Notes: generated from the letters alone by a model not told the origin. A stretch of 64,000 nt of DNA from Desulfosarcina widdelii (GCF_009688965.1 NZ_AP021875.1:6634001-6698000); one strand, 5' to 3'. Counted from the stretch's first letter, positions 15,642 to 25,472 are shown. Made by a program: numbers and translations.

Positions 15642-18600
15642 CTATGAAGCGTCCGAATCGTGCTGCATGGGCGCGAAACCGCTCCTGAAGGTGTTTTCAA
15701 CGATGGTTCGGCAGTACATGAACTGTGGTAGATAGTCCTGTCCCATGGCCTTGGATCCGACGCCGGACAGTTTGAAACCGCCGAAGGGATGGCGTTTCAT
15801 CATTGCGCCGGTCGTACCCCGGTTGATGTAGAGGCTGCCCACCATGAACTCCCGGCAGGCGCGTTCGATGTTGGCCGGGCTTCGCGAGAACAGGCCGCCG
15901 GTCAAAGCGAACGGGACGCCGTTGGCCACTTCGAGCGCTTCTTCGAAGTCTTTGACCTTGAAGATGCATACCACGGGGCCGAAGATCTCCTCCTGTGCCA
16001 GGCGACTTTGCGGGGAAATATCGGTAAATACCCCAGGCGCGACAAAATGCCCGCTTCCCTGGTTTGGGGCTCCCCGGGTGAGCAGGGTACCGTCGGCCTG
16101 GCCGATCTGGATATAGTCCTCGATTTTTTTCCTGGCGGCGGGATCGATCACGGCCCCTAAATCCGTTCGCGGATCATCTGCCGGGCCGAAGATCAGGGTC
16201 TCGACGGCATCCTTGAATCTGGAGACGAATTTGTCGTAATTTTCCTCCAGGACGATCAGACGGGAGGCGGCGCTGCATTTCTGGCCCATGTAGCCGAAGG
16301 CCGACTGGACCACCGGCCCCACGGCCGCGTCCACATCGGCGTCGCTGTCGATGATGATGGCGTTTTTCCCGCCCATCTCGGCGATGACCTGTTTGACCTG
16401 CCGCGCCCCTTGCGGCGTGCGTCCGCAGGTTTCGATGATCCGCAGCCCCACTTCTTTGCTGCCGGTAAAAACGGTAAAGCCGACGTCTTTGTGTGCGACC
16501 AGGGCGTCTCCGATATCACTGCCCGGCCCGGGAACGAAATTGAGCACCCCGTTTGGCAGGTTCACGCTGTGGAACAGATCGTAGACGGCCTGTCCGATGG
16601 CCGGGGTTTGCGACGCCGGTTTGTAGACCACGGTATTGCCGGTAACGATTGCCGCGCAGACCATGCCGACGGAAATGGGCAGGGAAAAGTTCCACGGCGC
16701 GATGACGGCACCGACGCCGCGGGGGATGTATTCCAGGCGGCTGGACTCGCCCGGCAGTTCGGAGGCAATGCGTGGTTTACTCAGGCGAATCATTTCACGG
16801 CCGTAAAATTCCAGAAAATCGACGGCTTCGCAAATGTCGGCCTGGGCTTCGCTCCAGTTCTTGCCGCTTTCGTATACGAGCAGGGCGGCCACATCGTGGC
16901 GGTTGGTGCGCAGCTGCTGCGCGGCATAGAACAAATACTCAGCTCTTTCTTGGGTCGGTGTAGCGGACCAGGCGGCAAACGCCTTTTTAGCCGCGGCAAT
17001 GGCATTCTCAACGGTGCCGACGTCTGCGCATGCGACAGCGGCCACCGCCCGGTCGGGGGCGTTGGGGTCGGCGGAGATCATCTCCTTCCCGCCGTCCACC
17101 GGGATGCCGTCGACGACGGGACGCACCTGCCGGGGGAAGGATTTTTTCGCATCGTCGAGGGCCACGGCGAACATCGCGTGGGTGTGAACGTCCCACGCCA
17201 CCGGCGGTTCGTTGGAAAAGGGACCCTTGTCCCCGTACTCCGAAGAAATGTCCTCCTTTTCTTCGGGCTCCGGGTTCTCCCTGGCGAGAACAGCCGGGTC
17301 TTTGAGCATCTCTTCTCTGGCCGCGCCGCTGACGAAGCTTTGCCGCAAGAACGATTCGCTGGATGTGTTTTCCAGCAGACGGCGCACCAGGTAGGCCATG
17401 CCGGGAACGATTTCTCCCACCGGCGAATAGAGACGCAGGCGCAGGTTGTGCTTTTTCCACGCCTCACGGAGGTTTTCCGCCATGCCGTTGAGCATTTGAA
17501 ATTCGAGCCGGTCTTCGGGGACCTTGAGCTTTTTGGCGCATTCGATCACGTAGGCGACGGTGCGGATGTTGTGGGAGGCGCACTTGAGCTGAACGTTACG
17601 GTGGCGTTCCAGAATGCGGCGGGCGCAGCGCTCGTAGCTGGCATCGGTGGCGTGCTTGTTGGTAAACACCGGAATTGGATAGTTGTACAAGTTGGCCAGG
17701 ACAACCTCTTCGTCCCAGAAGGCCCCCTTGACCAGCCGCATGCCGAAATCCTGTTTCATTTTTTTCGCCCAGCCCAACAGGTCGTCCAGCAACTGCTCCG
17801 CATCCTTCATGTAGGCCTGGTAGGCGATCCCTTTGTGGGGCCAATCACGGAATTCGGGCTCTTCGTTGATGCTTTTGAACAGCTCCAGGGTGAATTTTCG
17901 TGCCGGCAGATGCTCCATGTCCAGAAGCACATAGGCCTTCAATTCCAGCGCCTTGCGGTAGATCGGCCGCAGGCGCTCCTTGGCCCGGTCGATGGCGTAG
18001 TCCATGGCACAGCTTTTGGGCAGATACTGGGAGTAGAGGCAGGAGGCCATCAGGGAGATATTGACCTGCGGGGTGAACCCCCAGTCCAGCCCGCCTTTTT
18101 CTCCGGTTCCCAGAGCGGGCCACGCCTTGACGATATCGCTGTATTGTTCCATCAGTTCGATCTGCTTTTCCAGAAATTCTTCCTCCTCCCGGGTGGAGGT
18201 GACCGCCTCCTTAAGGATTTTGACGGTCCAGGCGACGCTGTCTTTATTGCGGCCCTTGAGCATGACCTTGGCGGCTTCATCGATGGTTTCGCCGGTGATG
18301 AATTGCTTGCCCATGGCACCGATATTTTTCCCGATGCTTTTGGCGGCCATTTTGGCGGCCATGGAGTCCGGCTTCACCTTGGAAAGCCCCCAGCGCATGG
18401 TTTTCGGAAAGTCCTGGTCCGGCCGGCAGAAGTACTCCTGGATATGGCGGGCCACCGATTCGGGCTTGGACAGATAGGGGAAAACGTCCACGAACCGGAA
18501 CATCTCCTGTTTAAAGGCCTCGTTTTTCATGGAAAGATCCATGACCTTGCCGGTCCAGAAGTCCTTCCTGAACAGGGACGGTTTTGATTTCTCGGCGACG

Positions 18601-18653
18601 TCGTAAAGCTTCATGCCGGTTGCGCGGATTTTGTCTTCCAGGTTCGAACCCAT
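15642..18653 (-). CDS. putA: Bifunctional proline dehydrogenase / glutamate-semialdehyde dehydrogenase
   Basis: 1003 aa, the size of minimal type A PutA. Residues about 100-440 are the FAD proline dehydrogenase barrel (RLVKGAFWDEEV, ASHNIRTVAY, EFQMLNGMAE and the proline-site region LRLRLYSPVGE). Residues about 500-990 are the NAD-dependent aldehyde dehydrogenase with AEMGGKNAIIIDSDAD and catalytic Cys in YMGQKCSAASR. Unlike the E. coli protein there is no N-terminal ribbon-helix-helix, so it is not its own repressor. Proline goes to P5C with electrons to quinone, then to glutamate with NAD. The ATG at 18653 is preferred over the GTG at 18662 because AAGGAG is eight bases before it. It follows mttB2 by 62 bp. 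Confidence 0.95.
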   Translation of the reverse strand: MGSNLEDKIRATGMKLYDVAEKSKPSLFRKDFWTGKVMDLSMKNEAFKQEMFRFVDVFPYLSKPESVARHIQEYFCRPDQDFPKTMRWGLSKVKPDSMAAKMAAKSIGKNIGAMGKQFITGETIDEAAKVMLKGRNKDSVAWTVKILKEAVTSTREEEEFLEKQIELMEQYSDIVKAWPALGTGEKGGLDWGFTPQVNISLMASCLYSQYLPKSCAMDYAIDRAKERLRPIYRKALELKAYVLLDMEHLPARKFTLELFKSINEEPEFRDWPHKGIAYQAYMKDAEQLLDDLLGWAKKMKQDFGMRLVKGAFWDEEVVLANLYNYPIPVFTNKHATDASYERCARRILERHRNVQLKCASHNIRTVAYVIECAKKLKVPEDRLEFQMLNGMAENLREAWKKHNLRLRLYSPVGEIVPGMAYLVRRLLENTSSESFLRQSFVSGAAREEMLKDPAVLARENPEPEEKEDISSEYGDKGPFSNEPPVAWDVHTHAMFAVALDDAKKSFPRQVRPVVDGIPVDGGKEMISADPNAPDRAVAAVACADVGTVENAIAAAKKAFAAWSATPTQERAEYLFYAAQQLRTNRHDVAALLVYESGKNWSEAQADICEAVDFLEFYGREMIRLSKPRIASELPGESSRLEYIPRGVGAVIAPWNFSLPISVGMVCAAIVTGNTVVYKPASQTPAIGQAVYDLFHSVNLPNGVLNFVPGPGSDIGDALVAHKDVGFTVFTGSKEVGLRIIETCGRTPQGARQVKQVIAEMGGKNAIIIDSDADVDAAVGPVVQSAFGYMGQKCSAASRLIVLEENYDKFVSRFKDAVETLIFGPADDPRTDLGAVIDPAARKKIEDYIQIGQADGTLLTRGAPNQGSGHFVAPGVFTDISPQSRLAQEEIFGPVVCIFKVKDFEEALEVANGVPFALTGGLFSRSPANIERACREFMVGSLYINRGTTGAMMKRHPFGGFKLSGVGSKAMGQDYLPQFMYCRTIVENTFRSGFAPMQHDSDAS

Positions 18654-18715
18654 GTGCAACACTCCTTTTTTTGCCCGAATGGTGAATGAAAATCGGAACG
18701 GGGTATCGATTCAGG

Positions 18716-20140
18716 TTATGTCCACTGCCGGCTCATCTCATCCAGGGCCGCAATCGTCTGGTCGTCGAGGGGCGCGGGCTGCTGGGCCATCAGTGCCAGC
18801 GTGCGTTCGCGCACCCGTGCGGTCAGGTCCTTGGCGCCGCCTTCCAGCCAATTGGAATAGCCGCTGCGATCGAAGAGTTGAGAATACCAAACTTCCCGGA
18901 AGTGCTTCATGGTGTGCGGCGATGTCAGATACTGTCCGCCCGGGCCGATAGCGTCGATGACATCCAGGGCCAATGCCTCGGGCCCGACATCGATTCCGTT
19001 TTTGTATTGGCCAACCATGTGCAGCACTTCGTTGACCAGCACCATGTGCTCGGGCGCCGACATGGTGGCGTATTCCAGCAGGCCGGCATCGTGAATCAGT
19101 CCCGAGCATCCCAGGGCCGACGAAAAGCAGGAGAAAACCGCCTCCACAGCTGCCTGGGCATCGGGCAGTTTCGAATCGGAGCAACCGGCCGTGCCGTAGA
19201 AGGGGATGCTGTAATGTCGGGCAATCTGGGACTGGGCGGCGATCATCAGGTTCATCTCCGGGGCGCCGAAAGAAAAAATGCTGCTGCGCATGTCCATGAT
19301 GGTGGAAAGATGACCGAAAACCACGGGGGACCCCAGCCTTACCAGCTGACTGAGCACCAGGCAGGCGAGCGTCTCCGCATTTCCCTGGACAATGGTTCCG
19401 GCAAATGACATCGGCCCGGTGCTGCCGGCCTGCACGCCGGCGTAGCAAATTTGAGGGATGGCGTTTTCGGCGCAGAGTATCAATTGTTCGACGACATGGT
19501 CGGGGATGACCAGAGGCGAGATGGTAGTGACAAAACTGGCGGCGGGCGGAGCGGTTTCAAAACAGCCTTCGTTGCCGGTGGCAACCTTGACCATTTCGAA
19601 GATTTCCACAAGGCTGCTTACATCGTTGCTGGAGAAAACAATCGGTTTTTCCGAATACTTCAGGGCTTGCATGGCCGCGTACCGGTCGGACAGATGGGCG
19701 GGGACGTCGGAAATGGCCCCGAAGGTCATGCCCCAGCTTAAATTGGGAAGGGCGTCGAAAATCGACACCATGTAGCGGCAGTCGTCCAGGGTGAGCTGCC
19801 GGCGCTGGCTGGTCGTCGGATCGAAATAGTAGATGTTGTCCAGCGTGGCGCCGAACCAGCAGGCGTCGTCCTCCAATACGACGGCTTCTTCTCCCTTGCG
19901 GTTGCCCAGCACGATGCGGCCGGGTGCCCGCTGGATGGCATCTTCCAGCATGGTCCGGGGGATGAACACCCGATCGGTTTCCACCCGCGCACCGCCACCG
20001 GCGAAAATCTCCAGCGCTTCGGGGTGGGTGACTTTCACCCCGGTGCGTTCGAGCACCCTCGCCGTGGCCCTGTGAAGTTCCTGGATCTGCTCATCGTTGA
20101 GCACCTGAAGCGTCGGCTTGAAAGAAAGAGGGGGATTCAT
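18716..20140 (-). CDS. Non-pyrrolysine MttB-family quaternary amine methyltransferase (candidate proline betaine or glycine betaine demethylase)
   Basis: 474 aa from ATG 20140, the usual MttB superfamily length; the frame is open to 20287 but the extra 49 codons run toward a repeat element and look non-coding. Family segments: QELHRATARVLERTGVKVTH near the start, AGVQAGSTGPMSFAGTIVQG, and FYGTAGCSDSKLPDAQA, the region where trimethylamine MttB has pyrrolysine. There is no in-frame TAG, so it belongs with MtgB/MtpB/MtcB types, which move a methyl group from a quaternary amine to a corrinoid protein. It leads the unit that also encodes PutA and the corrinoid protein. PutA next door favours proline betaine as substrate (inference); glycine betaine or another N-methyl compound remains possible. 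Confidence 0.9.
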   Translation of the reverse strand: MNPPLSFKPTLQVLNDEQIQELHRATARVLERTGVKVTHPEALEIFAGGGARVETDRVFIPRTMLEDAIQRAPGRIVLGNRKGEEAVVLEDDACWFGATLDNIYYFDPTTSQRRQLTLDDCRYMVSIFDALPNLSWGMTFGAISDVPAHLSDRYAAMQALKYSEKPIVFSSNDVSSLVEIFEMVKVATGNEGCFETAPPAASFVTTISPLVIPDHVVEQLILCAENAIPQICYAGVQAGSTGPMSFAGTIVQGNAETLACLVLSQLVRLGSPVVFGHLSTIMDMRSSIFSFGAPEMNLMIAAQSQIARHYSIPFYGTAGCSDSKLPDAQAAVEAVFSCFSSALGCSGLIHDAGLLEYATMSAPEHMVLVNEVLHMVGQYKNGIDVGPEALALDVIDAIGPGGQYLTSPHTMKHFREVWYSQLFDRSGYSNWLEGGAKDLTARVRERTLALMAQQPAPLDDQTIAALDEMSRQWT

Positions 20141-20280
20141 GGCGTGGCGATACCTTCCTTTGCAGTCGGTCTGAAGAGAGAACAGCCAGAACCGCAGCAG
20201 GCTGTCCAGGCTTTGATGGAGTCGCAAAAAGTCGAGATTCTCGAGATTTGGCTTCATAACGGCCTGATATCGTTGGTTCG

Positions 20281-20431
20281 TGCCCATCCAGAAATGGCCA
20301 AGCCAATCTTACCCTTGGCCGATATCTTTGTTGCGCGAAAAATTTTATCCTCGAAATATTAGCTATATTTCTGCGGTAAAGTTTTTCGTGCGCCTCGATC
20401 TCGACCAAATTTGCCTATTTCTGGATGGGCA
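20281..20431 (+). repeat. Dispersed inverted-repeat element, copy 2 (151 bp)
   Basis: Both ends read TGCCCATCCAGAAAT when viewed inward. Internal blocks ATATCTTTGTTGCGCGAAAA and GTTTTTCGTGCGCCTCGATC match copies 3 and 4. It is 12 bp longer than the 139-bp copies because of an insertion around 20303-20314. Flanking octamers TTGGTTCG and CTCGTTCG agree at six of eight positions, consistent with an old target duplication. It lies in the leader between the FadR-type regulator and mttB2 and could affect mttB2 expression. Confidence 0.85.
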
Positions 20432-20530
20432 CTCGTTCGCAAATTGTAAACACAGCCCTTTGGAGACTTGTTGCACGTCCGGCGGGCTTTGGATGGGTGG
20501 CCAGGGCCGAGGAGGCGCAAATGCCGGTAT

Positions 20531-21247
20531 TCAGGGCCGCGGGAATTGCTGCTTCAGATTGACGGTGACGATATTTAAATGCGCCCGCATTTCTTCTGTG
20601 GCGCGTTCGGCATCGTTTTTTTCGATCCAATCGACCACGCGGACTGCACTTTGACTGCATTGCTTCATCTCTGACGGCAGAGAGATGCCAAGGGCCTTGT
20701 CCATAAAATTGGTATGGGTATGGGTTTTGCCGACCAGCAGTTTCACGATTTCAAGGATGGCCTGGTTCTGGGCCGCCTCCGCCACGGCGATATGAAATTT
20801 GAAATCGTTTTCGTAGTAGGTTTCGCTGGAGGCGTTAACCGCTATCATGCGGGATGTAATCTCCCGCAGCCGTTTGATGTTTTCGGCGTCTGCCTTTTCC
20901 GCCGCCAGACCGGCGGCACCGATCTCGACGACTTCCCGCGCCTTCATCAGTTCGGCCAGTGAAACCGCTTCCAGTGCATCTTCTAAACGGGGGGCGCCAT
21001 TGAGAATGGCGGATAGGTTTTCGGCAACGAAAGATCCTTTGCCGCGCAGGACCTCCACACAGCCCATGACATCGAGGATTTTCAGGGCCTCCCGAACCGT
21101 ACCGAGCCCGACTTCAAACATTCGGGCCAGTTCGCGTTGCGAGGGAAGGCATTCGCCGGGTTTCAGCTTGCCGGCCTTGATCTGTTCGATGATTTGCTGC
21201 GCCAATACTTCCGGTGCCGAATGGACTTTGATGGCATCGAAGTTCAT
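20531..21247 (-). CDS. GntR/FadR-type transcriptional regulator
   Basis: 238 aa from ATG 21247; an in-frame ATG at 21295 is possible but has a poorer SD. N-terminal winged helix: LAQQIIEQIKAGKLKPGECL, PSQRELARMFEVGLGTVREA, LEVLRGKGSFV-type wing. The C-terminal 140 residues are an all-helical FCD domain with metal-site-like residues (YYENDFKFHIAVAEAAQN; later HTHTN). FCD regulators usually sense small carboxylates and repress until bound. It is immediately upstream of mttB2 on the same strand, making it the prime candidate regulator of the mttB2-putA unit. Effector unknown. Confidence 0.88.
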   Translation of the reverse strand: MNFDAIKVHSAPEVLAQQIIEQIKAGKLKPGECLPSQRELARMFEVGLGTVREALKILDVMGCVEVLRGKGSFVAENLSAILNGAPRLEDALEAVSLAELMKAREVVEIGAAGLAAEKADAENIKRLREITSRMIAVNASSETYYENDFKFHIAVAEAAQNQAILEIVKLLVGKTHTHTNFMDKALGISLPSEMKQCSQSAVRVVDWIEKNDAERATEEMRAHLNIVTVNLKQQFPRP

Positions 21248-21411
21248 TTTTTTTGCGGCCTCTCTATCGTTAATAGAAGGGAAATCATCGTGCATTCAAC
21301 TGTTCTTAACACATGAACTGCCTAACTCACTAACACCCAAACGATATTCTGTCAAACAGAATCGTCGGCGATGTCTTTATTCTGCGTAGAGATTTTTTTC
21401 GGGTGACGGTT

Positions 21412-22125
21412 TTATTTTTTGCCGGTGGGTTCGGGATCGGCCGCCAATTGCTTTTCGATTTTATCCTGCCACCATTGCTGCCATCTCGGGCTGTGGAACA
21501 GGGACGTGTCGTTGTCGAACGCGGTATGCATCTCCAGCGATGCCTCCATGGCCGATCGAATCCACCGGTTGACCGTTGTGGCGATCTCCGTCCTGGCCGC
21601 TTCTGCCGTAGGCTGGACGGTCATGAAGGACTGGGCCTCCTCCCGAATGTCGACCGTCAGGCGGCGGGCGGCCAGTTCGACCAGGGCGAAGTGGATCTGT
21701 TCGTGTTGCAGCACGTAGGCCTGACTGCCGGCTGGCAGGGCCGGGTTCCACCAACTGCAGCCCGGGATCATGATGCCCTCGAAGCGGATCTTTTCGATGC
21801 CGCCGATGAAAACGACCGAATCGTTATAGCGGGTGCGCACGACGGAGAATCTCGAGTCTTTTGTCGGTCGGATGCGGGCGCAGGTGTGGGCGTTGATGGC
21901 GGTCGCGTGGGCGTCCTGATCGGCCGGCAGGGCCGGCGCCCTGAAATCCGATCGGGTTAGCTGGCGGTAGGTAAAGGCTTCGTCGATCATGGCCGGATCG
22001 GCCATCGTCACCCCGCTGCGGGGCAAGGCGTAATCCGGCAAACCGGCACATCCGCCAAAGACCGCCAGCAAGAGGATGCAGCCGACGATGCTGCCGCATC
22101 GGAAGGTTTTTGGGGTTTCTCTCAC
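21412..22125 (-). CDS. Lipoprotein with HExxH motif (DUF922-like putative metalloprotease)
   Basis: 237 aa. A signal sequence with a lipobox (LLLAVFGGCAG, Cys about 26) predicts a lipid-anchored protein. The body contains YVLQHEQIHFALVELAARRL, an HExxH pattern like that of DUF922 secreted Zn-dependent proteases, with a downstream acidic stretch. Its start overlaps the region just before nrdJ, which runs the other way. Function in cell-envelope proteolysis is plausible but untested. Confidence 0.65.
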   Translation of the reverse strand: MRETPKTFRCGSIVGCILLLAVFGGCAGLPDYALPRSGVTMADPAMIDEAFTYRQLTRSDFRAPALPADQDAHATAINAHTCARIRPTKDSRFSVVRTRYNDSVVFIGGIEKIRFEGIMIPGCSWWNPALPAGSQAYVLQHEQIHFALVELAARRLTVDIREEAQSFMTVQPTAEAARTEIATTVNRWIRSAMEASLEMHTAFDNDTSLFHSPRWQQWWQDKIEKQLAADPEPTGKK

Positions 22126-22214
22126 GATGGTTTCATAGTATCATAACCGAACACCATCATGTCAAAATCGATCCGGAAGTACCGATTCTTCGACGAAGGG
22201 GTATAGGCGAAAAG

Positions 22215-23873
22215 ATGACGATCTGCAACTTCACTCCCCTGGCCAGAGAGGTGCTGGAAAAGCGATATCTGGCCCGAAACTATCGCGGAGAGATTATCGA
22301 GACGCCGGACGAGCTGTTTTCGCGGGTCGCCGGGGTAGTGGCCGGGGCGGACCGTCTATTCGATGCCGGGGCCAGTGTTCGCAAGACGGCGGCCCGCTTC
22401 GAGGAAGCCCTGACGTCGCTCTCTTTTCTGCCCAACTCTCCCTGTCTGATGAATGCCGGACGACCCTTGGGCCAGTTGGCCGCCTGTTTTGTCCTGCCGG
22501 TGGAGGACAACCTGGAGTCCATTTTCCAGAGCCTCAAGGACAGCGCCCTGATTCACCGCACCGGCGGCGGAACCGGATTTTCCTTCGGCCGGTTGCGCCC
22601 CTCCGGGGACACCATTTTCCCGGCTTCCGGCGTGACCGGCGGACCGGTGTCCTTCATCCAACTTTTCGATGCCGCCACTCATCTCATTGACCGCAATCGG
22701 GTCCGGCCCGGTGCCAACATGGGGGTGCTGCCGGTGAGCCACCCGGATATCCGGGACTTTGTCACCGTGAAGCGCGACCGCCGGCTGCTGGGCAATTTCA
22801 ATCTTTCGGTGGCGGTCGACGACGGATTCATCGCCTGCGTCAAGGCCGGCCGCGACTATCCGCTGATTCACCCGAGAACCGGCGCGGTGGTCGACCGTCT
22901 GTCGGCCGCCGAACTGCTCGCCGAGATGGCCCGCAGTGCCTGGGAGACCGGCGATCCCGGCATCCTTTTCCTGGACCGCATCAACCGGGCCAATCCCACG
23001 CCGGTGATCGGAAGGCTGGAAGCGACCAATCCGTGCGGGGAACAGCCGCTGCTGCCCTATGAATCGTGCACCCTGGGGTCGATCAACCTGAGTCGGATCG
23101 TGAATGACGAGGCCGTCGATTGCGAAAAGCTTGAGTCTCTGGTCCATCTGGCCGTTCATTTTCTGGACAATGTGGTGGAGGTCAACCGCCATCCCGTTAC
23201 CCAGACCGAGGAGTGGAGCCGCATGAACCGCAAGATCGGCCTGGGCGTGATGGGATTTGCCGACATGCTGATTCTTCTCGGCATTCCCTATCAGAGTGAG
23301 CGGGCCGTGGTCTTGGCTGAAGAGATCATGGCCTGCATCCAGCGGTCCGCCGTGGCCGCATCGGGAGAACTGGCCGCCAGACGCGGCAATTTCCCAGCGT
23401 TTCACCAGAGCGTGTTTCCGGCCCGGGGCGTCAAAAGACGCCGCAACGCCACCCTGACCACCGTGGCGCCCACCGGCACCATCAGCCTTCTGGCCGGCGC
23501 GAGCAGCAGCGTCGAACCCGTGTTTGCCTTCGAAGTCCAGCGCCGCATCGGGAATGAGATTTTCATGGACGAGCATCCCATCTACGCACGCTACCGGCAA
23601 GAGGGCCGACCCATCGATCCCGGGATCTTCCAGACTGCCTGGGAGGTCCCGCCTCACTGGCATCTGAAGATTCAGGCGGCTTTCCAGAAGTATACGGACA
23701 ACGCCGTTTCCAAGACGGTGAACCTTCCCGAACACATCACAGAAGAACAAGTCAGAGAACTTTTTCTGCAGGCGGCGGACATGAACCTGAAGGGCATCAC
23801 CGTCTACCGGGACAAATCACTTCCGGACCAGATTCTTTCGGCCTGCTCGTTGAAAAATGAGGAGTGCTCATAG
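22215..23873 (+). CDS. nrdJ: Adenosylcobalamin-dependent (class II) ribonucleotide reductase
   Basis: 552 aa from ATG 22215. The core is a class I/II alpha barrel: FLPNSPCLMNAGRPLGQLAA at the start, HRTGGGTGFSFGRLRP, the active-site NPCGEQPLLPYESCTLGSIN, and APTGTISLLAGASSSVEP. There is no NrdB radical subunit nearby, so a B12-generated thiyl radical (class II) fits. The protein is short and lacks an ATP-cone. The C-terminus carries Cys residues (ACSLKNEECS) that could serve in disulfide exchange. The start at 22110 is rejected because it lies within the oppositely oriented lipoprotein gene and has no good SD. It ends 36 bp before glpD. Confidence 0.92.
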   Translation: MTICNFTPLAREVLEKRYLARNYRGEIIETPDELFSRVAGVVAGADRLFDAGASVRKTAARFEEALTSLSFLPNSPCLMNAGRPLGQLAACFVLPVEDNLESIFQSLKDSALIHRTGGGTGFSFGRLRPSGDTIFPASGVTGGPVSFIQLFDAATHLIDRNRVRPGANMGVLPVSHPDIRDFVTVKRDRRLLGNFNLSVAVDDGFIACVKAGRDYPLIHPRTGAVVDRLSAAELLAEMARSAWETGDPGILFLDRINRANPTPVIGRLEATNPCGEQPLLPYESCTLGSINLSRIVNDEAVDCEKLESLVHLAVHFLDNVVEVNRHPVTQTEEWSRMNRKIGLGVMGFADMLILLGIPYQSERAVVLAEEIMACIQRSAVAASGELAARRGNFPAFHQSVFPARGVKRRRNATLTTVAPTGTISLLAGASSSVEPVFAFEVQRRIGNEIFMDEHPIYARYRQEGRPIDPGIFQTAWEVPPHWHLKIQAAFQKYTDNAVSKTVNLPEHITEEQVRELFLQAADMNLKGITVYRDKSLPDQILSACSLKNEECS

Positions 23874-23909
23874 ACCCGGAGCAGGGATGACCGGAGAAAG
23901 AGGATTTTC

Positions 23910-25472
23910 ATGAACAGACAAGATTTCCTGGCTGCGATCGATTCGTATGACGGTTACTGGGACATGGTTGTGGTCGGTGGCGGCGCCACCGGACTGGGAT
24001 GCGCCCTGGACGCCTCCACTCGGGGATACAAAACCCTGCTGGTGGAGCAGCACGATTTTGCCAAGGGCACCTCCAGCCGGAGCACGAAGCTGGTTCACGG
24101 AGGTGTGCGCTACCTGCAGCAGGGCAACGTCTCGCTGGTCCTGGAGGCGCTGCACGAACGCGGCCTGCTGATGCAAAACGCTCCCCACCTGGTGCACAAC
24201 CAGTCTTTTATCGTCCCCAACTACGAATGGTGGGACGGCCCTTTTTACGGGGTGGGCCTGAAGGTGTATGACCTGCTGGCCGGTCGGCTGGGACTGGGCA
24301 GTTCCAAGGCACTGTCCAAGGAAGAGACATTGGAGCGCATTCCGACCCTGGAACCGGACCGGCTGCGCGGCGGCATCATCTACCATGACGGGCAGTTCGA
24401 CGACGCTAGGTTGGCTATCAATCTGGCCCAGTCGGTTGTGGATGCCGGTGGGACGCCGGTCAATTACACCCGGGTCACCGGCCTGACCTATTCGGGCAAG
24501 ATGATCGACGGCGTGAAGTTGACGGATACCCTCGACCGCCGGGAGCGGGAAGTCCGTGCGCGGGTCGTGATCAATGCCACGGGTATCTTCACCGACGATC
24601 TTTTGCACATGGACGAGCCGGACGCCGCCCCGCTCATCACCCACAGCCAGGGCATCCACCTGGTGCTGGACCAGCGATTCCTGAAAGGCAAGACGGCGAT
24701 CATGGTTCCCCAGACCGAAGACGGCCGGGTGCTATTCGCCGTTCCATGGCATGATCGGGTGCTGGTGGGCACCACCGACACACCGGTGGACGCTGCCTGC
24801 CTGGAACCCCGGCCGCAGGAGGAGGAGATCGATTTCATCCTCGAGCACGCGGCCCGATACATGGTAGACGATCCGACCCGCAAGGACATTTTGTGCATGT
24901 TCGCCGGCCTGCGGCCGCTGGTGGGGGCGGGGGAGGGTAGAAAGACGGCCTCCATTTCGCGGGACCATCACCTGGAAGTATCCCAATCGGGTCTGGTGAC
25001 CATTACCGGCGGCAAATGGACCACATATCGCAAGATGGCCGAGGATACCGTGAACAAGGCGGCCCTGGTTGCCGGCCTGCCCGAGAGCGATTGCCGTACG
25101 CAGAAGCTGCGCATCCATGGATGGCTGAAGCACATGGACCCCCATGATCCGCTGAGAGATTACGGTTCGGACGCGGTCCATCTCCGGCGCATCGTGGATG
25201 CCGATCCCCGCCTGGGCGAACGGCTGCACGAATCGCTGCCTTATACCCGGGCGGAGGTGGTCTGGGCCGTTCGCAACGAGATGGCCATGACCCTTGAAGA
25301 TGTGCTTTCCCGCCGCACCCGTGCGCTGATTCTGGACGCTGCCGCCAGCCTGGCGATCGCCGAGGCGGTGGCCGAAACGATGGCTCGGGAAATGGGGAAA
25401 GATCGGGAATGGCAGCAGCGGCAGGTGGATGCCTTCGAAGACATGGCCCGGATTTACCTGCCGGAGCGATGA
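23910..25472 (+). CDS. glpD: FAD-dependent glycerol-3-phosphate dehydrogenase
   Basis: 520 aa. Dinucleotide motif MVVVGGGATGLGCALDASTR (about 19-38), then HDFAKGTSSRSTKLVHGGVR, the signature of GlpD/GlpA enzymes, and later GTTDTPVD and TITGGKWTTYRKMAEDTVN. It oxidises glycerol-3-phosphate to dihydroxyacetone phosphate and reduces the quinone pool. The C-terminal 120 residues (VVWAVRNEMAMTLEDVLSRR) match the GlpD cap domain. SD GAAAGAGG before ATG 23910. There is no glpK or glpF next to it. Confidence 0.93.
   Translation: MNRQDFLAAIDSYDGYWDMVVVGGGATGLGCALDASTRGYKTLLVEQHDFAKGTSSRSTKLVHGGVRYLQQGNVSLVLEALHERGLLMQNAPHLVHNQSFIVPNYEWWDGPFYGVGLKVYDLLAGRLGLGSSKALSKEETLERIPTLEPDRLRGGIIYHDGQFDDARLAINLAQSVVDAGGTPVNYTRVTGLTYSGKMIDGVKLTDTLDRREREVRARVVINATGIFTDDLLHMDEPDAAPLITHSQGIHLVLDQRFLKGKTAIMVPQTEDGRVLFAVPWHDRVLVGTTDTPVDAACLEPRPQEEEIDFILEHAARYMVDDPTRKDILCMFAGLRPLVGAGEGRKTASISRDHHLEVSQSGLVTITGGKWTTYRKMAEDTVNKAALVAGLPESDCRTQKLRIHGWLKHMDPHDPLRDYGSDAVHLRRIVDADPRLGERLHESLPYTRAEVVWAVRNEMAMTLEDVLSRRTRALILDAAASLAIAEAVAETMAREMGKDREWQQRQVDAFEDMARIYLPER

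Noticed and set aside
16410..18587. 725-codon plus-strand open frame
   Set aside because: Mirror of putA; composition (His/Val/Gly-rich) is that of a shadow frame.
18636..18660. GGTTCGAACC as a tRNA T-loop
   Set aside because: It lies within the putA coding sequence and has no cloverleaf around it.
7527..20140. Pyrrolysine use in the two MttB genes
   Set aside because: Neither frame contains an internal TAG; both read through without amber codons.
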